DNA from: Rhodoferax sp.
GTDB taxonomy: Bacteria; Pseudomonadota; Gammaproteobacteria; Burkholderiales; Burkholderiaceae_C
Direction of reading: 5' to 3'
Length of the DNA stretch: 64,000 nucleotides
Assembly (NCBI RefSeq): GCF_023700745.1
Contig: NZ_JAMPYG010000010.1
Span: forward strand, 1-64,000
Below the pieces are notes generated by a model that worked only from the letters and a program-made list of their open reading frames with translations, had not been told where the DNA came from and did not search any database. Shown piece by piece: positions 37,267-45,984 of the stretch (positions are counted from its first letter, which is position 1; every line of letters starts with the position of its first letter). The translations under genes and the position numbers were made by a program.

Positions 37267-38889
37267 ATGAATCTCACCGAACAACTGCTGACCGCGCTCA
37301 AAAAACACGGTGCACGGCAGATTTTTGGCATCCCCGGCGATTTTGCCCTGCCCTATTTCCGCATCATCGAAGAGTCGCAAATTTTGCCGCTCTACACCCT
37401 GTCGCACGAGCCCGGCGTGGGTTTTGCCGCCGATGCCGCCGCGCGCATCAACGGCAGCCTCGGCGTGGCGGCGGTGACCTACGGCGCGGGTGCGCTCAAC
37501 ATGATCAATTCGGTGGCAGCCGCCTTTGCCGAAAAATCGCCGCTGGTGGTGCTGTCTGGCGGGCCGGGCAAGAACGAGTCACGTTCCGGCCTGCTGCTGC
37601 ACCACCAGGCCAAGACGCTCGACAGCCAGTTCCAGATTTTCAAGGAAATCACCTGCGACCAGACTCGACTGGACGACGCCGAACGCGCCCCGGCCGACAT
37701 CGCCCGGGTGCTGGCCAACTGCCTGCGCCACTCCGAGCCGGTGTACATCGAGATCCCGCGCGACATGGTGGCCGTGCCCTGTCTGGAGGTAGTGCCCGAA
37801 GCCGCGTTCCAGGTTGACCCCGATGCCCTCGATGCCTGCGTCGACGAAATCCTGGAGCGCCTCAAACAAGCAAAAACCCCCGTGCTGATGGCCGGCGTGG
37901 AAGTGCGCCGCTACGGCCTGGAGGACAAAGTGGCCACCCTGTCACGCCGTCTGGGGCTGCCGGTGGTCACCAGCTTTATGGGCCGCGGCCTGCTGGCCGA
38001 CCAGGACGCCCCTTTGGTCGGCACCTACATGGGCGTGGCAGGCTTTCCCGAAGTAACGCAGTTGGTGGAAGGATCGGACGGCCTGTTTTTGCTGGGCGAA
38101 ATCATCTGCGATACCAACTTTGCCGTGTCGGAAACCAAGATCGACATGCGCAAGACCATCCAGGCCTTGAACGGCCAGGTCAACATCGGCTACCACACCT
38201 ACGCCAAGCTGCCACTGACCGCCGTGGTGAACCGCATGCTGGAACGTGTAACCGGGCCCGACAAGGCCTTCAGCGTGACACCGCAGCACTTTCCCACCGA
38301 CCTGCCGCTGGACGACCAAAGCATCACGCCCACCGACATTGCCACCGCGGTCAACGACCTGATGGCCGCACACGGCAAGATGCCGATGGCCTCCGACATG
38401 GGCGACTGCCTGTTTACCGCCATGGAGATCAGCCACACCGCGCTGGTGGCGCCCGGCTACTACGCCACCATGGGTTTTGGCGTGCCCGCCGGCCTGGGCC
38501 TGCAAGCCGCCACGGGTGAACGCCCGCTGATTCTGGTGGGCGATGGCGCTTTCCAGATGACCGGCTGGGAACTGGGCAACTGCAAACGCTACGGCTGGGA
38601 CCCGATCGTGCTGCTGTTCAACAATGCGAGCTGGGAAATGCTGCGCACCTTCCAGCCCGAGTCCGGCTTCAACGACCTGGGCCATTGGGGCTTTGCCGAA
38701 ATGGCGGCCGGGCTGGGCGGCGACGGGGTGCGGGTGGGCACCCGGGCTGAACTCAAAGCCGCGCTGGACCAGGCCATGGCCACACGCGGCAGGTTCCAGT
38801 TGATTGAAATCACCATACCCAGCGGCGTGCTGTCGACTACGCTGGCAAGGTTTGTGGCGGGGGTCAAGCGGCTCAACGCGGTCAAATAG
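37267..38889 (+). CDS. TPP-dependent indolepyruvate/phenylpyruvate decarboxylase-like enzyme
   Basis: This 540-residue protein is a three-domain TPP decarboxylase. The catalytic Glu is in YTLSHEPGVGFAADAAA, and the TPP motif runs from GDGAFQMTGWELGN to LLFNNASW. The opening (LLTALKKHGARQIFGIPGDF) resembles the Azospirillum-type phenylpyruvate/indolepyruvate decarboxylases that make aryl acetaldehydes from aromatic 2-oxoacids. It is convergent with a tryptophanase-like gene 12 bp away, which fits aromatic amino acid breakdown. The exact substrate is inferred. Confidence 0.85.
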   Translation: MNLTEQLLTALKKHGARQIFGIPGDFALPYFRIIEESQILPLYTLSHEPGVGFAADAAARINGSLGVAAVTYGAGALNMINSVAAAFAEKSPLVVLSGGPGKNESRSGLLLHHQAKTLDSQFQIFKEITCDQTRLDDAERAPADIARVLANCLRHSEPVYIEIPRDMVAVPCLEVVPEAAFQVDPDALDACVDEILERLKQAKTPVLMAGVEVRRYGLEDKVATLSRRLGLPVVTSFMGRGLLADQDAPLVGTYMGVAGFPEVTQLVEGSDGLFLLGEIICDTNFAVSETKIDMRKTIQALNGQVNIGYHTYAKLPLTAVVNRMLERVTGPDKAFSVTPQHFPTDLPLDDQSITPTDIATAVNDLMAAHGKMPMASDMGDCLFTAMEISHTALVAPGYYATMGFGVPAGLGLQAATGERPLILVGDGAFQMTGWELGNCKRYGWDPIVLLFNNASWEMLRTFQPESGFNDLGHWGFAEMAAGLGGDGVRVGTRAELKAALDQAMATRGRFQLIEITIPSGVLSTTLARFVAGVKRLNAVK

Positions 38890-38901
38890 GAGCTTCGCGC
38901 C

Positions 38902-40272
38902 TCAGACCCAGGCGCACTCGCAGGTGAAATGCCGCAAAAACTGCGGCTGCTTGGTGATCTTGACACCGCGGATGCTGGCCGCTTTTTCTTTCACCTCGGC
39001 AATCACCTCCGCCGCGTAATCAAAGTGGCTTTGCGTGTACATGCGTCGCGGGAAGGCCAGGCGCACCAGTTCCATGCTGTGGTAGGTCTCGGTGCCATCG
39101 GCCAGGCGCTTGCCAAACATCACCGAACCAATTTCGACCCCGCGAATGCCGCCTTCCAGGTACAGCGCGTTGCATAGCGCCCAGGCCGGGTAATGGGCAA
39201 TTGGCATGTCGGGCAGCACGGTGCGCGCGTCGATGTACACCGCATGGCCGCCGGTGGGTTTGACAAAGCCCACGCCGGCCGCTTCCAAGCGCTCGCCCAG
39301 GTATTCGGCGGTGCGCAGGCGGTAGCGCAGGTAGTCTTCCTGCATGCCCTCCTCCAGCCCTACGGCCAGCGCTTCCAGGTCGCGCCCGGCCAGGCCGCCG
39401 TAGGTGGGAAAGCCTTCGGTCATGATCAGCACATTGCGCACCGCGTCCATCCACTCTTCACTGCGCAGCACGATGAAACCGCCAATGTTGACCATGCCAT
39501 CCTTTTTGGCGCTCATGGTGGCGCCGTCGGCATAACTGAACATCTCCTGCACGATAGATTTGATCGGCGTGTTTTCGTAGCCGGGTTCGCGCATCTTGAT
39601 GAACATGGCGTTTTCGGAAAAGCGGCACACGTCCATGATGAAGGGCTTGCCATGCGCCTTGAGCAGTTTGGCGTAGGCGCGGATGTTGGCCATCGACACC
39701 GGCTGGCCGCCACCGGTGTTGTTGGTGACGGTGATCATGCCAAACGGAATCCGCTCACCCTGCTCTTGCAGCAGCTTTTCAGCCCGCTCCAGGTCAATAT
39801 TGCCCTTGAACGGATGCATCAGGGAGGGCTGCAGGCCCTCAAGAATCACCAGATCCAGCGCCTCAATGCCAAGGTATTCCAGATTGGCGCGGGTGGTGTC
39901 AAAGTGGCAGTTGTTGGGCACCACGTCGCCTTTTTTGCAGACCGCCGTGAACAGCACTTTTTCTGCGGCACGGCCCTGGTGGGTGGGCACAAAAAACTGC
40001 ATGCCGGTGATGTTCTGGATGACTTTTTCCAGCCGGTAAAAGCTGCGCGCACCGGCATAACTTTCGTCGCCTTCCATGATGGCGCCCCACTGGCGCGACG
40101 ACATGGCGCCGGTGCCGGAGTCGGTGAGCCAGTCAATCAGCACGTCTTCGGCGCGCAGCTTGAACACATTGAGTTTGGCGGCTTCCAGCAGTTGCTCGCG
40201 CTCAGGCCGGGTGGTCATGCGGATCGGCTCGACACTTTTGATGCGAAACGGCTCGATCAGGGTTTTGGGCAT
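38902..40272 (-). CDS. tnaA: Tryptophanase-like beta-eliminating lyase
   Basis: This 456-residue PLP enzyme cleaves tryptophan (or tyrosine) to pyruvate, ammonia and indole (or phenol). Family blocks are EPFRIKSVEPIRMTTRPERE, LIDWLTDSGTGAMSS, TNNTGGGQPVSMANI and the PLP-lysine segment MSAKKDGMVNIGG. The segment GIRGVEIGSVMFG follows the tryptophanase pattern; tyrosine phenol-lyase has an Arg in a MERG motif there. I therefore favour tryptophanase. The start is the ATG at 40272 with AAGGA 8 bases upstream. There is no tnaC-like leader or tnaB permease nearby. Confidence 0.82.
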   Translation of the reverse strand: MPKTLIEPFRIKSVEPIRMTTRPEREQLLEAAKLNVFKLRAEDVLIDWLTDSGTGAMSSRQWGAIMEGDESYAGARSFYRLEKVIQNITGMQFFVPTHQGRAAEKVLFTAVCKKGDVVPNNCHFDTTRANLEYLGIEALDLVILEGLQPSLMHPFKGNIDLERAEKLLQEQGERIPFGMITVTNNTGGGQPVSMANIRAYAKLLKAHGKPFIMDVCRFSENAMFIKMREPGYENTPIKSIVQEMFSYADGATMSAKKDGMVNIGGFIVLRSEEWMDAVRNVLIMTEGFPTYGGLAGRDLEALAVGLEEGMQEDYLRYRLRTAEYLGERLEAAGVGFVKPTGGHAVYIDARTVLPDMPIAHYPAWALCNALYLEGGIRGVEIGSVMFGKRLADGTETYHSMELVRLAFPRRMYTQSHFDYAAEVIAEVKEKAASIRGVKITKQPQFLRHFTCECAWV

Positions 40273-40389
40273 GGTGTTTCCTTGCGGGGTTTCAAAAAAA
40301 CAAGAAGGTAGCACCGCCCGAGGGCTCGTGGTGTCGGTTATTTCCAACATGGGCATCCGTTTGTGCCGCGACCTGCGGCGAACGATATC

Positions 40390-40447
40390 GCGCAGTCTTT
40401 GCCTAGCCTGAAACCGACGCGCAGTCTTTGCCTAGCCTGAAACCGAC
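40390..40447. repeat. Perfect 29-bp tandem duplication
   Basis: The same 29 bases occur twice head to tail (40390-40418 and 40419-40447) with no difference. They sit between the tryptophanase start and the stop of the HMG-CoA-lyase-like gene. A recent slippage or an operator duplication are both possible. Confidence 0.95.
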
Positions 40448-40461
40448 GCACTGCCAACCAG

Positions 40462-41397
40462 TCAGTTTGCCTGGACCCAGCCTTTGGGCAGCCCGGCCAA
40501 CGGTGTCATGCCATACAGCGGTTCGCCGGGAATTCCGGCCATCAGCGGCAAGCGTGCGGCTATGAGCTTGGCCGGATCGACCCCGGTTCGCAGGCCCATG
40601 GCCTCGAACATGAACACCAGGTCTTCCGTGACCACGTTGCCGGTGGCACCTGGCGCGTAGGGGCATCCCCCCAGACCGCCCAGCGACGCATCGAAGGTGC
40701 GCACACCCACGTCATAGGCCGCCAGGCAATTGGCCAGCCCGAGGCCACGCGTGTTGTGCATATGCGCAGCACCCGTTTTGTTGCCAATTTCCGAACGCAC
40801 CCGTGTAAACAGCCGCTTGACCTGCGCCGGGTTGGCCATACCCGTAGAGTCGGAAAGCCCTGCCTCGTCGGCTCCGGCTTCAACACACTGACTGGCCAGC
40901 CACACCACGTCATCTTCCTTGACCTCACCTTGAATGGTGCAGCCGAAAGCGGTTGATATGCCTGCCTCGATCTTGACGCCGGGCGAGAGTTCATCGCGCA
41001 TGCGCACGATGGCACGTACCGCCTCAATCATCGCCATGCGCGTCATGTGCACATTGGCCAGTGAATGTGCTTCACTGGCCGACACCGGAAGAGTCAACTT
41101 GTGCACACCCGCCTTCAGTGCCGCCTCGGCGCCACGCGCGTTGGGCACCAAGGCCATGACGGTGAGGCCGGGGTGTGTCAACGCATGGCGCACCACGTCA
41201 GCGGCGTCAGCCATCTGCGGTAGATGCTTGGCCGGCACAAAGGAGCACACTTCGATCTCGCGCAGACCGGCTGCCACCAGCGCGTCGATCCAGCGCAACT
41301 TGTCGGCTGTCGGCATGATGGCCTTGACCGACTGAAGACCATCACGCGGTCCGACTTCGCTGATCAGAACGTCAATGGGCTGTAGAGATGTGGACAT
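40462..41397 (-). CDS. HMG-CoA lyase-family enzyme
   Basis: This 311-residue TIM-barrel lyase has the metal and catalytic segments SEVGPRDGLQSVK, AHMHNTRGLGLANCLAAY, and the flexible-loop Cys in GLGGCPYAPGATGNV. It would split a 3-hydroxy-3-methyl acyl-CoA, for example HMG-CoA, or a related ester such as citramalyl-CoA. Its start overlaps the aroQ stop by one base (TAATG). The CaiB transferase and MaoC hydratase in the same gene run suggest a CoA-ester pathway that ends in this cleavage. Confidence 0.88.
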   Translation of the reverse strand: MSTSLQPIDVLISEVGPRDGLQSVKAIMPTADKLRWIDALVAAGLREIEVCSFVPAKHLPQMADAADVVRHALTHPGLTVMALVPNARGAEAALKAGVHKLTLPVSASEAHSLANVHMTRMAMIEAVRAIVRMRDELSPGVKIEAGISTAFGCTIQGEVKEDDVVWLASQCVEAGADEAGLSDSTGMANPAQVKRLFTRVRSEIGNKTGAAHMHNTRGLGLANCLAAYDVGVRTFDASLGGLGGCPYAPGATGNVVTEDLVFMFEAMGLRTGVDPAKLIAARLPLMAGIPGEPLYGMTPLAGLPKGWVQAN

Positions 41398-41843
41398 TAT
41401 TTCCTGGCTGCTTTTGCAGCCGACACGCCAGCGCGCAAGGCCAGCAGATAACTGTCCACGCCAAAACCACAAATCTGGCCCATGACGATTTCGCCGAACA
41501 CCGAGTGGTGGCGGAATTCCTCGCGTGCATGGATGTTGGACATGTGCAACTCCACGACCGGGCAGGTCAGGATGGCCAGCGCGTCACGAATGCCATAGGA
41601 GTAATGCGTCCAGGCGCCGGCATTGATCAGCACGGCATCGACACCGTCCTGGTAGCCCAGGTGGATGCGCTCGCACATCTCGCCTTCACAGTTGGTCTGG
41701 TAAGCCTGGACCTCGACACCCAGTTCCTGGCCCAGCGCGCTCAACGAGGCATTGATCTCGTCGAGCGTGATGGTGCCGTACTGCTTGGGGTCGCGCTTGC
41801 CAAACATGTTGTGGTTGATGCCGTGCAGCATGAGAACTTTCAT
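41397..41843 (-). CDS. aroQ: Type II 3-dehydroquinate dehydratase, divergent
   Basis: This 148-residue enzyme interconverts 3-dehydroquinate and 3-dehydroshikimate. The active-site residues are kept: Arg and Tyr in GKRDPKQYGT, the Asn/His in INAGAWTHYS, and VELHMSNIHAREEFRHHS. The usual LNGPNLNLLG opening is changed to LHGINHNMFG, so it is a diverged copy, probably for catabolism rather than aromatic synthesis. It is followed directly by the HMG-CoA-lyase-like gene. Confidence 0.88.
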   Translation of the reverse strand: MKVLMLHGINHNMFGKRDPKQYGTITLDEINASLSALGQELGVEVQAYQTNCEGEMCERIHLGYQDGVDAVLINAGAWTHYSYGIRDALAILTCPVVELHMSNIHAREEFRHHSVFGEIVMGQICGFGVDSYLLALRAGVSAAKAARK

Positions 41844-41955
41844 GATTTTTCCTTTTGGTGAAATTTAAAAATTGAACTGAAAAATTACAAATTGGCCACG
41901 CGGATTCGATCGCAAGTGACTCCGGCAAACGCTTGCCCAAGCCACTTCCAGCAAC

Positions 41956-42963
41956 TTACTTGCGCATCTTGGCCAATTCGGCCTGGACTTCCGCCACCGT
42001 CTCTTCGCCCACGTTGGCGCTGAACTGGGCAATCACCGGCTTCATCTTCTCGCGCAGCTTGGCCACCTCGGCCGGCGGGAATTCACTCACCTGCATGCCG
42101 TTCTTCTTCAACAGGTTCATGTTGGCATCGACCGCGGCACGGGCCAGCTCACGCTGAACCTTGGCGGCCTCATCAGCCGAGTCGTCCAGAATCTTGCGTT
42201 CGGCCGGGCTCAGACTGTCCCAGATCTTCTTGCTGAAGATCACCGACTGCGGGTTGTACTGGTGATTGGACATGACCACGTATTTCTGCACCTCCCAGAA
42301 CTTGTTGGCCGCGATCACCGAGATCGGATTCTCCTGACCGTCGATGGCCTTCTGCTCCAAGGCGCTGTACACCTCGGGGAAGGGCAGCGGGGTCGGGTTG
42401 GCGCCCAGCGCCTTGACCCAGGCCACGTTGATCGGGTTCGGGATCACGCGCAGTTTCAGGCCCTCGATGTCTTCGAGCTTGTTGATGGGGCGTTTGCTGT
42501 TGGTAATTTCACGGTAGCCGAGTTCCCAATACGCCAGACCGATCAAACCCTTGGCTTCGAGTTTCTGGTGCAGCTTCTTGCCAACCGGGCCGTCAACCAG
42601 CGCGTCAGACTCCTTGCCATTGGCAAACAGGAACGGAAAGTCGAAAATCGCCAGTTCCTTGGTCACACTGGCCAGAATACCGGTATTCATGACAGCCATT
42701 TCCAGCGTGCCGCCCTGGATGGCTGAAATGTTGGCCTGGTCGCTGCCGAGTACCCCGGAGAGGAACAGCTTGATTTGCATCTTGCCGCCCGATTTGGCCG
42801 CGACCAGATCAGCCATCTTCTTCATACCCGCAATCGCTGGGTGGCCTTCGGGGGCGTTGACTGCAAACTTGAAGTTGTGCTCCTTGATGTCCTGCGCAGA
42901 AGCCATGCCCAAAGCGGCCAGGGTCGCAGCGGCGACGATTGATTTAAGTACGAGTCGTTTCAT
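41956..42963 (-). CDS. TRAP transporter substrate-binding protein (DctP family)
   Basis: This 335-residue periplasmic protein has the signal peptide MKRLVLKSIVAAATLAALGM and the DctP pattern. The anion-binding Arg is expected in LEDIEGLKLRVIPNPINV, followed by YSALEQKAIDGQENPISVI. It captures an organic acid. The membrane DctQ and DctM partners are not adjacent and are not in this window. The ATG at 42963 with GGAG upstream is preferred to 42975. The cluster suggests shikimate, quinate or a related acid as ligand, but this is inference. Confidence 0.92.
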   Translation of the reverse strand: MKRLVLKSIVAAATLAALGMASAQDIKEHNFKFAVNAPEGHPAIAGMKKMADLVAAKSGGKMQIKLFLSGVLGSDQANISAIQGGTLEMAVMNTGILASVTKELAIFDFPFLFANGKESDALVDGPVGKKLHQKLEAKGLIGLAYWELGYREITNSKRPINKLEDIEGLKLRVIPNPINVAWVKALGANPTPLPFPEVYSALEQKAIDGQENPISVIAANKFWEVQKYVVMSNHQYNPQSVIFSKKIWDSLSPAERKILDDSADEAAKVQRELARAAVDANMNLLKKNGMQVSEFPPAEVAKLREKMKPVIAQFSANVGEETVAEVQAELAKMRK

Positions 42964-43007
42964 GAGTGTCTCCAATTAATGTGCAATCGGGTCGCAGAAA
43001 GAACGGC

Positions 43008-43037
43008 TGTTGCGGCGGCGTACCCAGCACCGCAACA
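43008..43037 (-). other. Intercistronic hairpin between aroE and the TRAP gene
   Basis: Arms 43008-43015 and 43030-43037 form a perfect 8-bp stem (TGTTGCGG/CCGCAACA) with a 14-base loop. There is no T-run, so it is more likely an mRNA processing or stability element than a terminator. It may raise the level of the binding-protein mRNA. Confidence 0.45.
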
Positions 43038-43081
43038 ACCCAATAAAACCTGGTGGTCCATGCAGCGCATCGACGCTTGCC

Positions 43082-43903
43082 TCAAGCCAGCGGAACGGTC
43101 AATTGCGCAATCATCCGGGCGGTGTCAGGGCGCACACCCCGCCACCAGAAAAAGGCTTCGGCAGCCTGCTCGGTCAGCATGCCAACACCATCCGCCAACT
43201 GGCGTACACCGGAATTGGCTGCCAGGCGCAAAAAAGGGGTCAAGCCTTTGCCATAGGCCAGTTCATAGGCCAACGTGCACTTTGAAAAAACCGTGACCGG
43301 CACCGGCGGCAGCTCACCACGCAGGCTGGCAGACGTGGCGTTGAACACCACATCGAAGGTCTGTCCGGCAAGTTCCGCATAGCTGCTGGAGCGCACCCGG
43401 CCCTGCTGCGCGCCGATGCTGGCCAGATCCATGGCTCTTTGCAGGGTGCGATTGGCAAGCACCAACTCGGCCGGTTGCTCCGCCAGGAACGGCAACAAGG
43501 CCCCGCGCGCCGCACCGCCGGCACCCAGCATCAGCACCCGTTTGCCCTTGAGCGGGAAATTCAGGTTGTGCGTGACATCGCGCACCAGGCCAATGCCATC
43601 AAAGTTTTCGGCCAATATCTGTTCGTCGTCGAACTTCATGGCATTGGCCGCGCCTGAAAGTTTGACCCGCTCGGAGACGTGTGTGGCGTAGGCCGCAGCC
43701 TTGAGTTTGAACGGCGCAGTGATGTTGAGGCCTTTGCCGCCCGCAGCGCGGAATGCATCCACAGCCGCTTCAAAGCCATTGATCGGACCTTCCATCTTGT
43801 CGTACACCAGGTCCTGGCCGGTGAGTTCAGCAAAGGCGGCGTGAATCATGGGTGATTTGCTTTGGGCAATCGGGTTGCCAATCACGGCATAGGAGTCGGT
43901 CAT
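43082..43903 (-). CDS. aroE: Shikimate dehydrogenase family protein
   Basis: This 273-residue NADP enzyme interconverts shikimate (or quinate) and the 3-dehydro form. Substrate residues are in IGNPIAQSKSP and NITAPFKLKA (catalytic Lys), with the Asp in ENFDGIGLVRD. The nucleotide motif is MLGAGGAARGALLPF, followed by NRTLQRA. The location in an accessory catabolic operon with aroQ suggests a degradative role (shikimate or quinate use), separate from the biosynthetic copy. Confidence 0.88.
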   Translation of the reverse strand: MTDSYAVIGNPIAQSKSPMIHAAFAELTGQDLVYDKMEGPINGFEAAVDAFRAAGGKGLNITAPFKLKAAAYATHVSERVKLSGAANAMKFDDEQILAENFDGIGLVRDVTHNLNFPLKGKRVLMLGAGGAARGALLPFLAEQPAELVLANRTLQRAMDLASIGAQQGRVRSSSYAELAGQTFDVVFNATSASLRGELPPVPVTVFSKCTLAYELAYGKGLTPFLRLAANSGVRQLADGVGMLTEQAAEAFFWWRGVRPDTARMIAQLTVPLA

Positions 43904-43914
43904 GGGAACATTCC

Positions 43915-45126
43915 TCAGACGGCTGGGCTGTAAAGAACGCCGTCGCGCACCATGGCGTCAATGTCATCCACGCCAAAGCCCAGGCTGGCGGCAATCTCGC
44001 GGTTGTGCTGGCCCATGTCGGGGGCCACGCACGGCGTGGATGCCGGCATGCCGGTGAAGCGGAACGGCAGATTGGGCAACTTGATCTTGCCCAGCACCGG
44101 GTGATCCTGCTCCAGCACCATGCCGCGCGCCTGAATCTGCGGATCCGACAGCACCTCGGCGATGTTCTGCACCTTGGCGCAGGGCACGTCGATGGCGTCC
44201 AGTGCCGCCAGACATTGCGACACGGTCTGTGATGCCACCCAAGCCTTGGCCACGGCCAATATTTCCTGGCGGTTTTCGTTGCGTCCCGCACTGGTGTGAA
44301 AGCGCGTATCTGCGGCAAAAGCCTCGCCACCCGCAAGCCTGGCAAAACGCTTCCAGGCGTCATCCACCTGCGCGGCAATCACCAAATAGCCGTCCTGTGC
44401 CGTGAACACACCGTAGAGGGTGCTTTGCGGCATGTCGTGACCGGTTTGCACCGGCAACTCCTTGCCGCCCGACAAGGTGTAGCACTGCACTGCGTAGTCG
44501 TGAATCGACACCAGACAGTCGTACAAGGACAAATCAATGTGCTGTCCCTTGCCCGATTTGACCCGGCCCAGCAACGCTGCGCAGACCGAGGCCACGCCAT
44601 GGATGCCGGTGTACATATCACCCAGCGACACGCGCAGCAAGGGCGGCGCCTCGCCCGGGTTGCCGACCATGGCCATGATGCCGCTCTTGGCCTCGGCAAT
44701 CAAGCCAAAACCGGCGCGGTGCGCATCCGGTCCGGTGTGGCCGTAAGCGGAAATGGAGCAATAGACCAGGCCGGGGTTGCGTTTGGACAACTCGTCGTAG
44801 CCCAGTCCCAATTTCCTGAGTGCACCGGGACGGTAGTTTTCCACGAACACATCGGCCGTGTCGGTGAGCTTGTGCATCAGCGCCAGACCACGCGGGTCGC
44901 GCAGGTTGATGCACAAGCCCTTCTTACCCATGTTTTGCTGCAGGAAGTAACCGCTGTAATCGCCCACGAAGTAGGCATGGTGACGTCCTGCATCGCCCTC
45001 GGTCGGACGTTCGACCTTGATCACTTCGGCGCCCAGTGCGGCCAGGCAGCGGGACAGGTAGGGACCAGCCAGAAAGTGGCTGTAATCGATCACACGAAAG
45101 CCATTGAGTGGCAAGTTCTGGTTCAT
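43915..45126 (-). CDS. CaiB/BaiF family (family III) CoA-transferase
   Basis: This 403-residue enzyme transfers CoA between carboxylic acids. The opening GFRVIDYSHFLAGPYLSRCL, the segment NLRDPRGLALMHKLTDTADV and the catalytic-Asp region RVSLGDMYTGIHG follow the family. Its ATG overlaps the MaoC gene stop by 4 bp (ATGA). With MaoC and an HMG-CoA-lyase-like enzyme it resembles the itaconate and related dicarboxylate routes (activate, hydrate, cleave). Confidence 0.9.
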   Translation of the reverse strand: MNQNLPLNGFRVIDYSHFLAGPYLSRCLAALGAEVIKVERPTEGDAGRHHAYFVGDYSGYFLQQNMGKKGLCINLRDPRGLALMHKLTDTADVFVENYRPGALRKLGLGYDELSKRNPGLVYCSISAYGHTGPDAHRAGFGLIAEAKSGIMAMVGNPGEAPPLLRVSLGDMYTGIHGVASVCAALLGRVKSGKGQHIDLSLYDCLVSIHDYAVQCYTLSGGKELPVQTGHDMPQSTLYGVFTAQDGYLVIAAQVDDAWKRFARLAGGEAFAADTRFHTSAGRNENRQEILAVAKAWVASQTVSQCLAALDAIDVPCAKVQNIAEVLSDPQIQARGMVLEQDHPVLGKIKLPNLPFRFTGMPASTPCVAPDMGQHNREIAASLGFGVDDIDAMVRDGVLYSPAV

Positions 45127-45578
45127 GCGGGCCTCCGGGGGACCATCAGTTGGTGTTCACCTTTTTGCACCACCTGACCGTCCTGGTTGATCAGTTCCGA
45201 CGGCAGGACCACAATGCCCCAACCAGGGCGGCTTTTGGAGGCGCGCAGGCCGGTCACCCTGAACTTCACATGCAGCACGTCGTTGACCTTGATGGGCAAC
45301 AAAAAGTCCCAGGCCCAGCCCAATGACATGCCAGGAAGAAAACGGTAATCGCTCTGCGTTTTCAGGCCATCGGCGATCGACAGGCCAAACAAACCATGCG
45401 CCACGATGCAACCGAAGTGGCTGGCGTTGGCATAGGCTTCATCCACATGCACCGGGGTGTGGTCACCCGTGAGATCGGCATAAGCCAGGATGCGTTCTTT
45501 GGTGACGGTGTAGGTCGGGCTGATGCAGCTGTCGCCTTCCTGGGCGTCATCCCAGTATTTTTCAGGTGTTTGGGTCAT
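45123..45578 (-). CDS. MaoC-family enoyl-CoA hydratase
   Basis: This 151-residue hot-dog fold protein has the hydratase-2 motif in YADLTGDHTPVHVDEAYANA with the catalytic Asp/His pair, followed by HFGCIVAHGLFGLSIADGL. It probably hydrates the unsaturated CoA ester made by the adjacent transferase. It overlaps the CaiB gene by 4 bp and lies 7 bp after the VOC gene. Confidence 0.9.
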   Translation of the reverse strand: MTQTPEKYWDDAQEGDSCISPTYTVTKERILAYADLTGDHTPVHVDEAYANASHFGCIVAHGLFGLSIADGLKTQSDYRFLPGMSLGWAWDFLLPIKVNDVLHVKFRVTGLRASKSRPGWGIVVLPSELINQDGQVVQKGEHQLMVPRRPA

Positions 45579-45585
45579 GATGATC

Positions 45586-45984
45586 TCAGGAAAAGTTGCG
45601 GGGGTTGATCGACAGGGCGTGTGCCACGCTGCCAGGGCTGGCCTGGATCAGCTCCACGGCCAGGCCATCGGGCAGGCGAAGCCAGTTGCGGCCTTGCGGC
45701 ATGGCGGTCACGCCAAAGGACTGAGCCTCTGCAATGGCCACTTCCAGGTCTTCGCACATGATGCCGATGTGACCCAGGCGACCCTCAGGTTCGGCAAAGT
45801 CCGGCTTGGCCATGAACTGCATGCCACCCAGCGTCCAGTATTGGCTGGGGCTGTCCAGGGGGCCCTGCACTTCGCGCAGGGTCATGCCCAGCACCTGGTC
45901 AAAAAACCGGATGTGCCATTGGATATCCTGGACCCAGATGGCGACATGTTCCACGTAAGCGCGTGGTCGGGTGGTGCTGCTCAT
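45586..45984 (-). CDS. VOC-superfamily metalloprotein
   Basis: This 132-residue protein has the paired beta-alpha-beta-beta-beta modules of the glyoxalase/vicinal-oxygen-chelate fold. Likely metal ligands are His in YVEHVAIWVQD and GHIGIMCEDL, with Glu in GLAVELIQA. Possible roles include acyl-CoA epimerase or ring-cleavage-type activity. It overlaps the reductase gene upstream by 4 bp (ATGA). Confidence 0.8.
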   Translation of the reverse strand: MSSTTRPRAYVEHVAIWVQDIQWHIRFFDQVLGMTLREVQGPLDSPSQYWTLGGMQFMAKPDFAEPEGRLGHIGIMCEDLEVAIAEAQSFGVTAMPQGRNWLRLPDGLAVELIQASPGSVAHALSINPRNFS

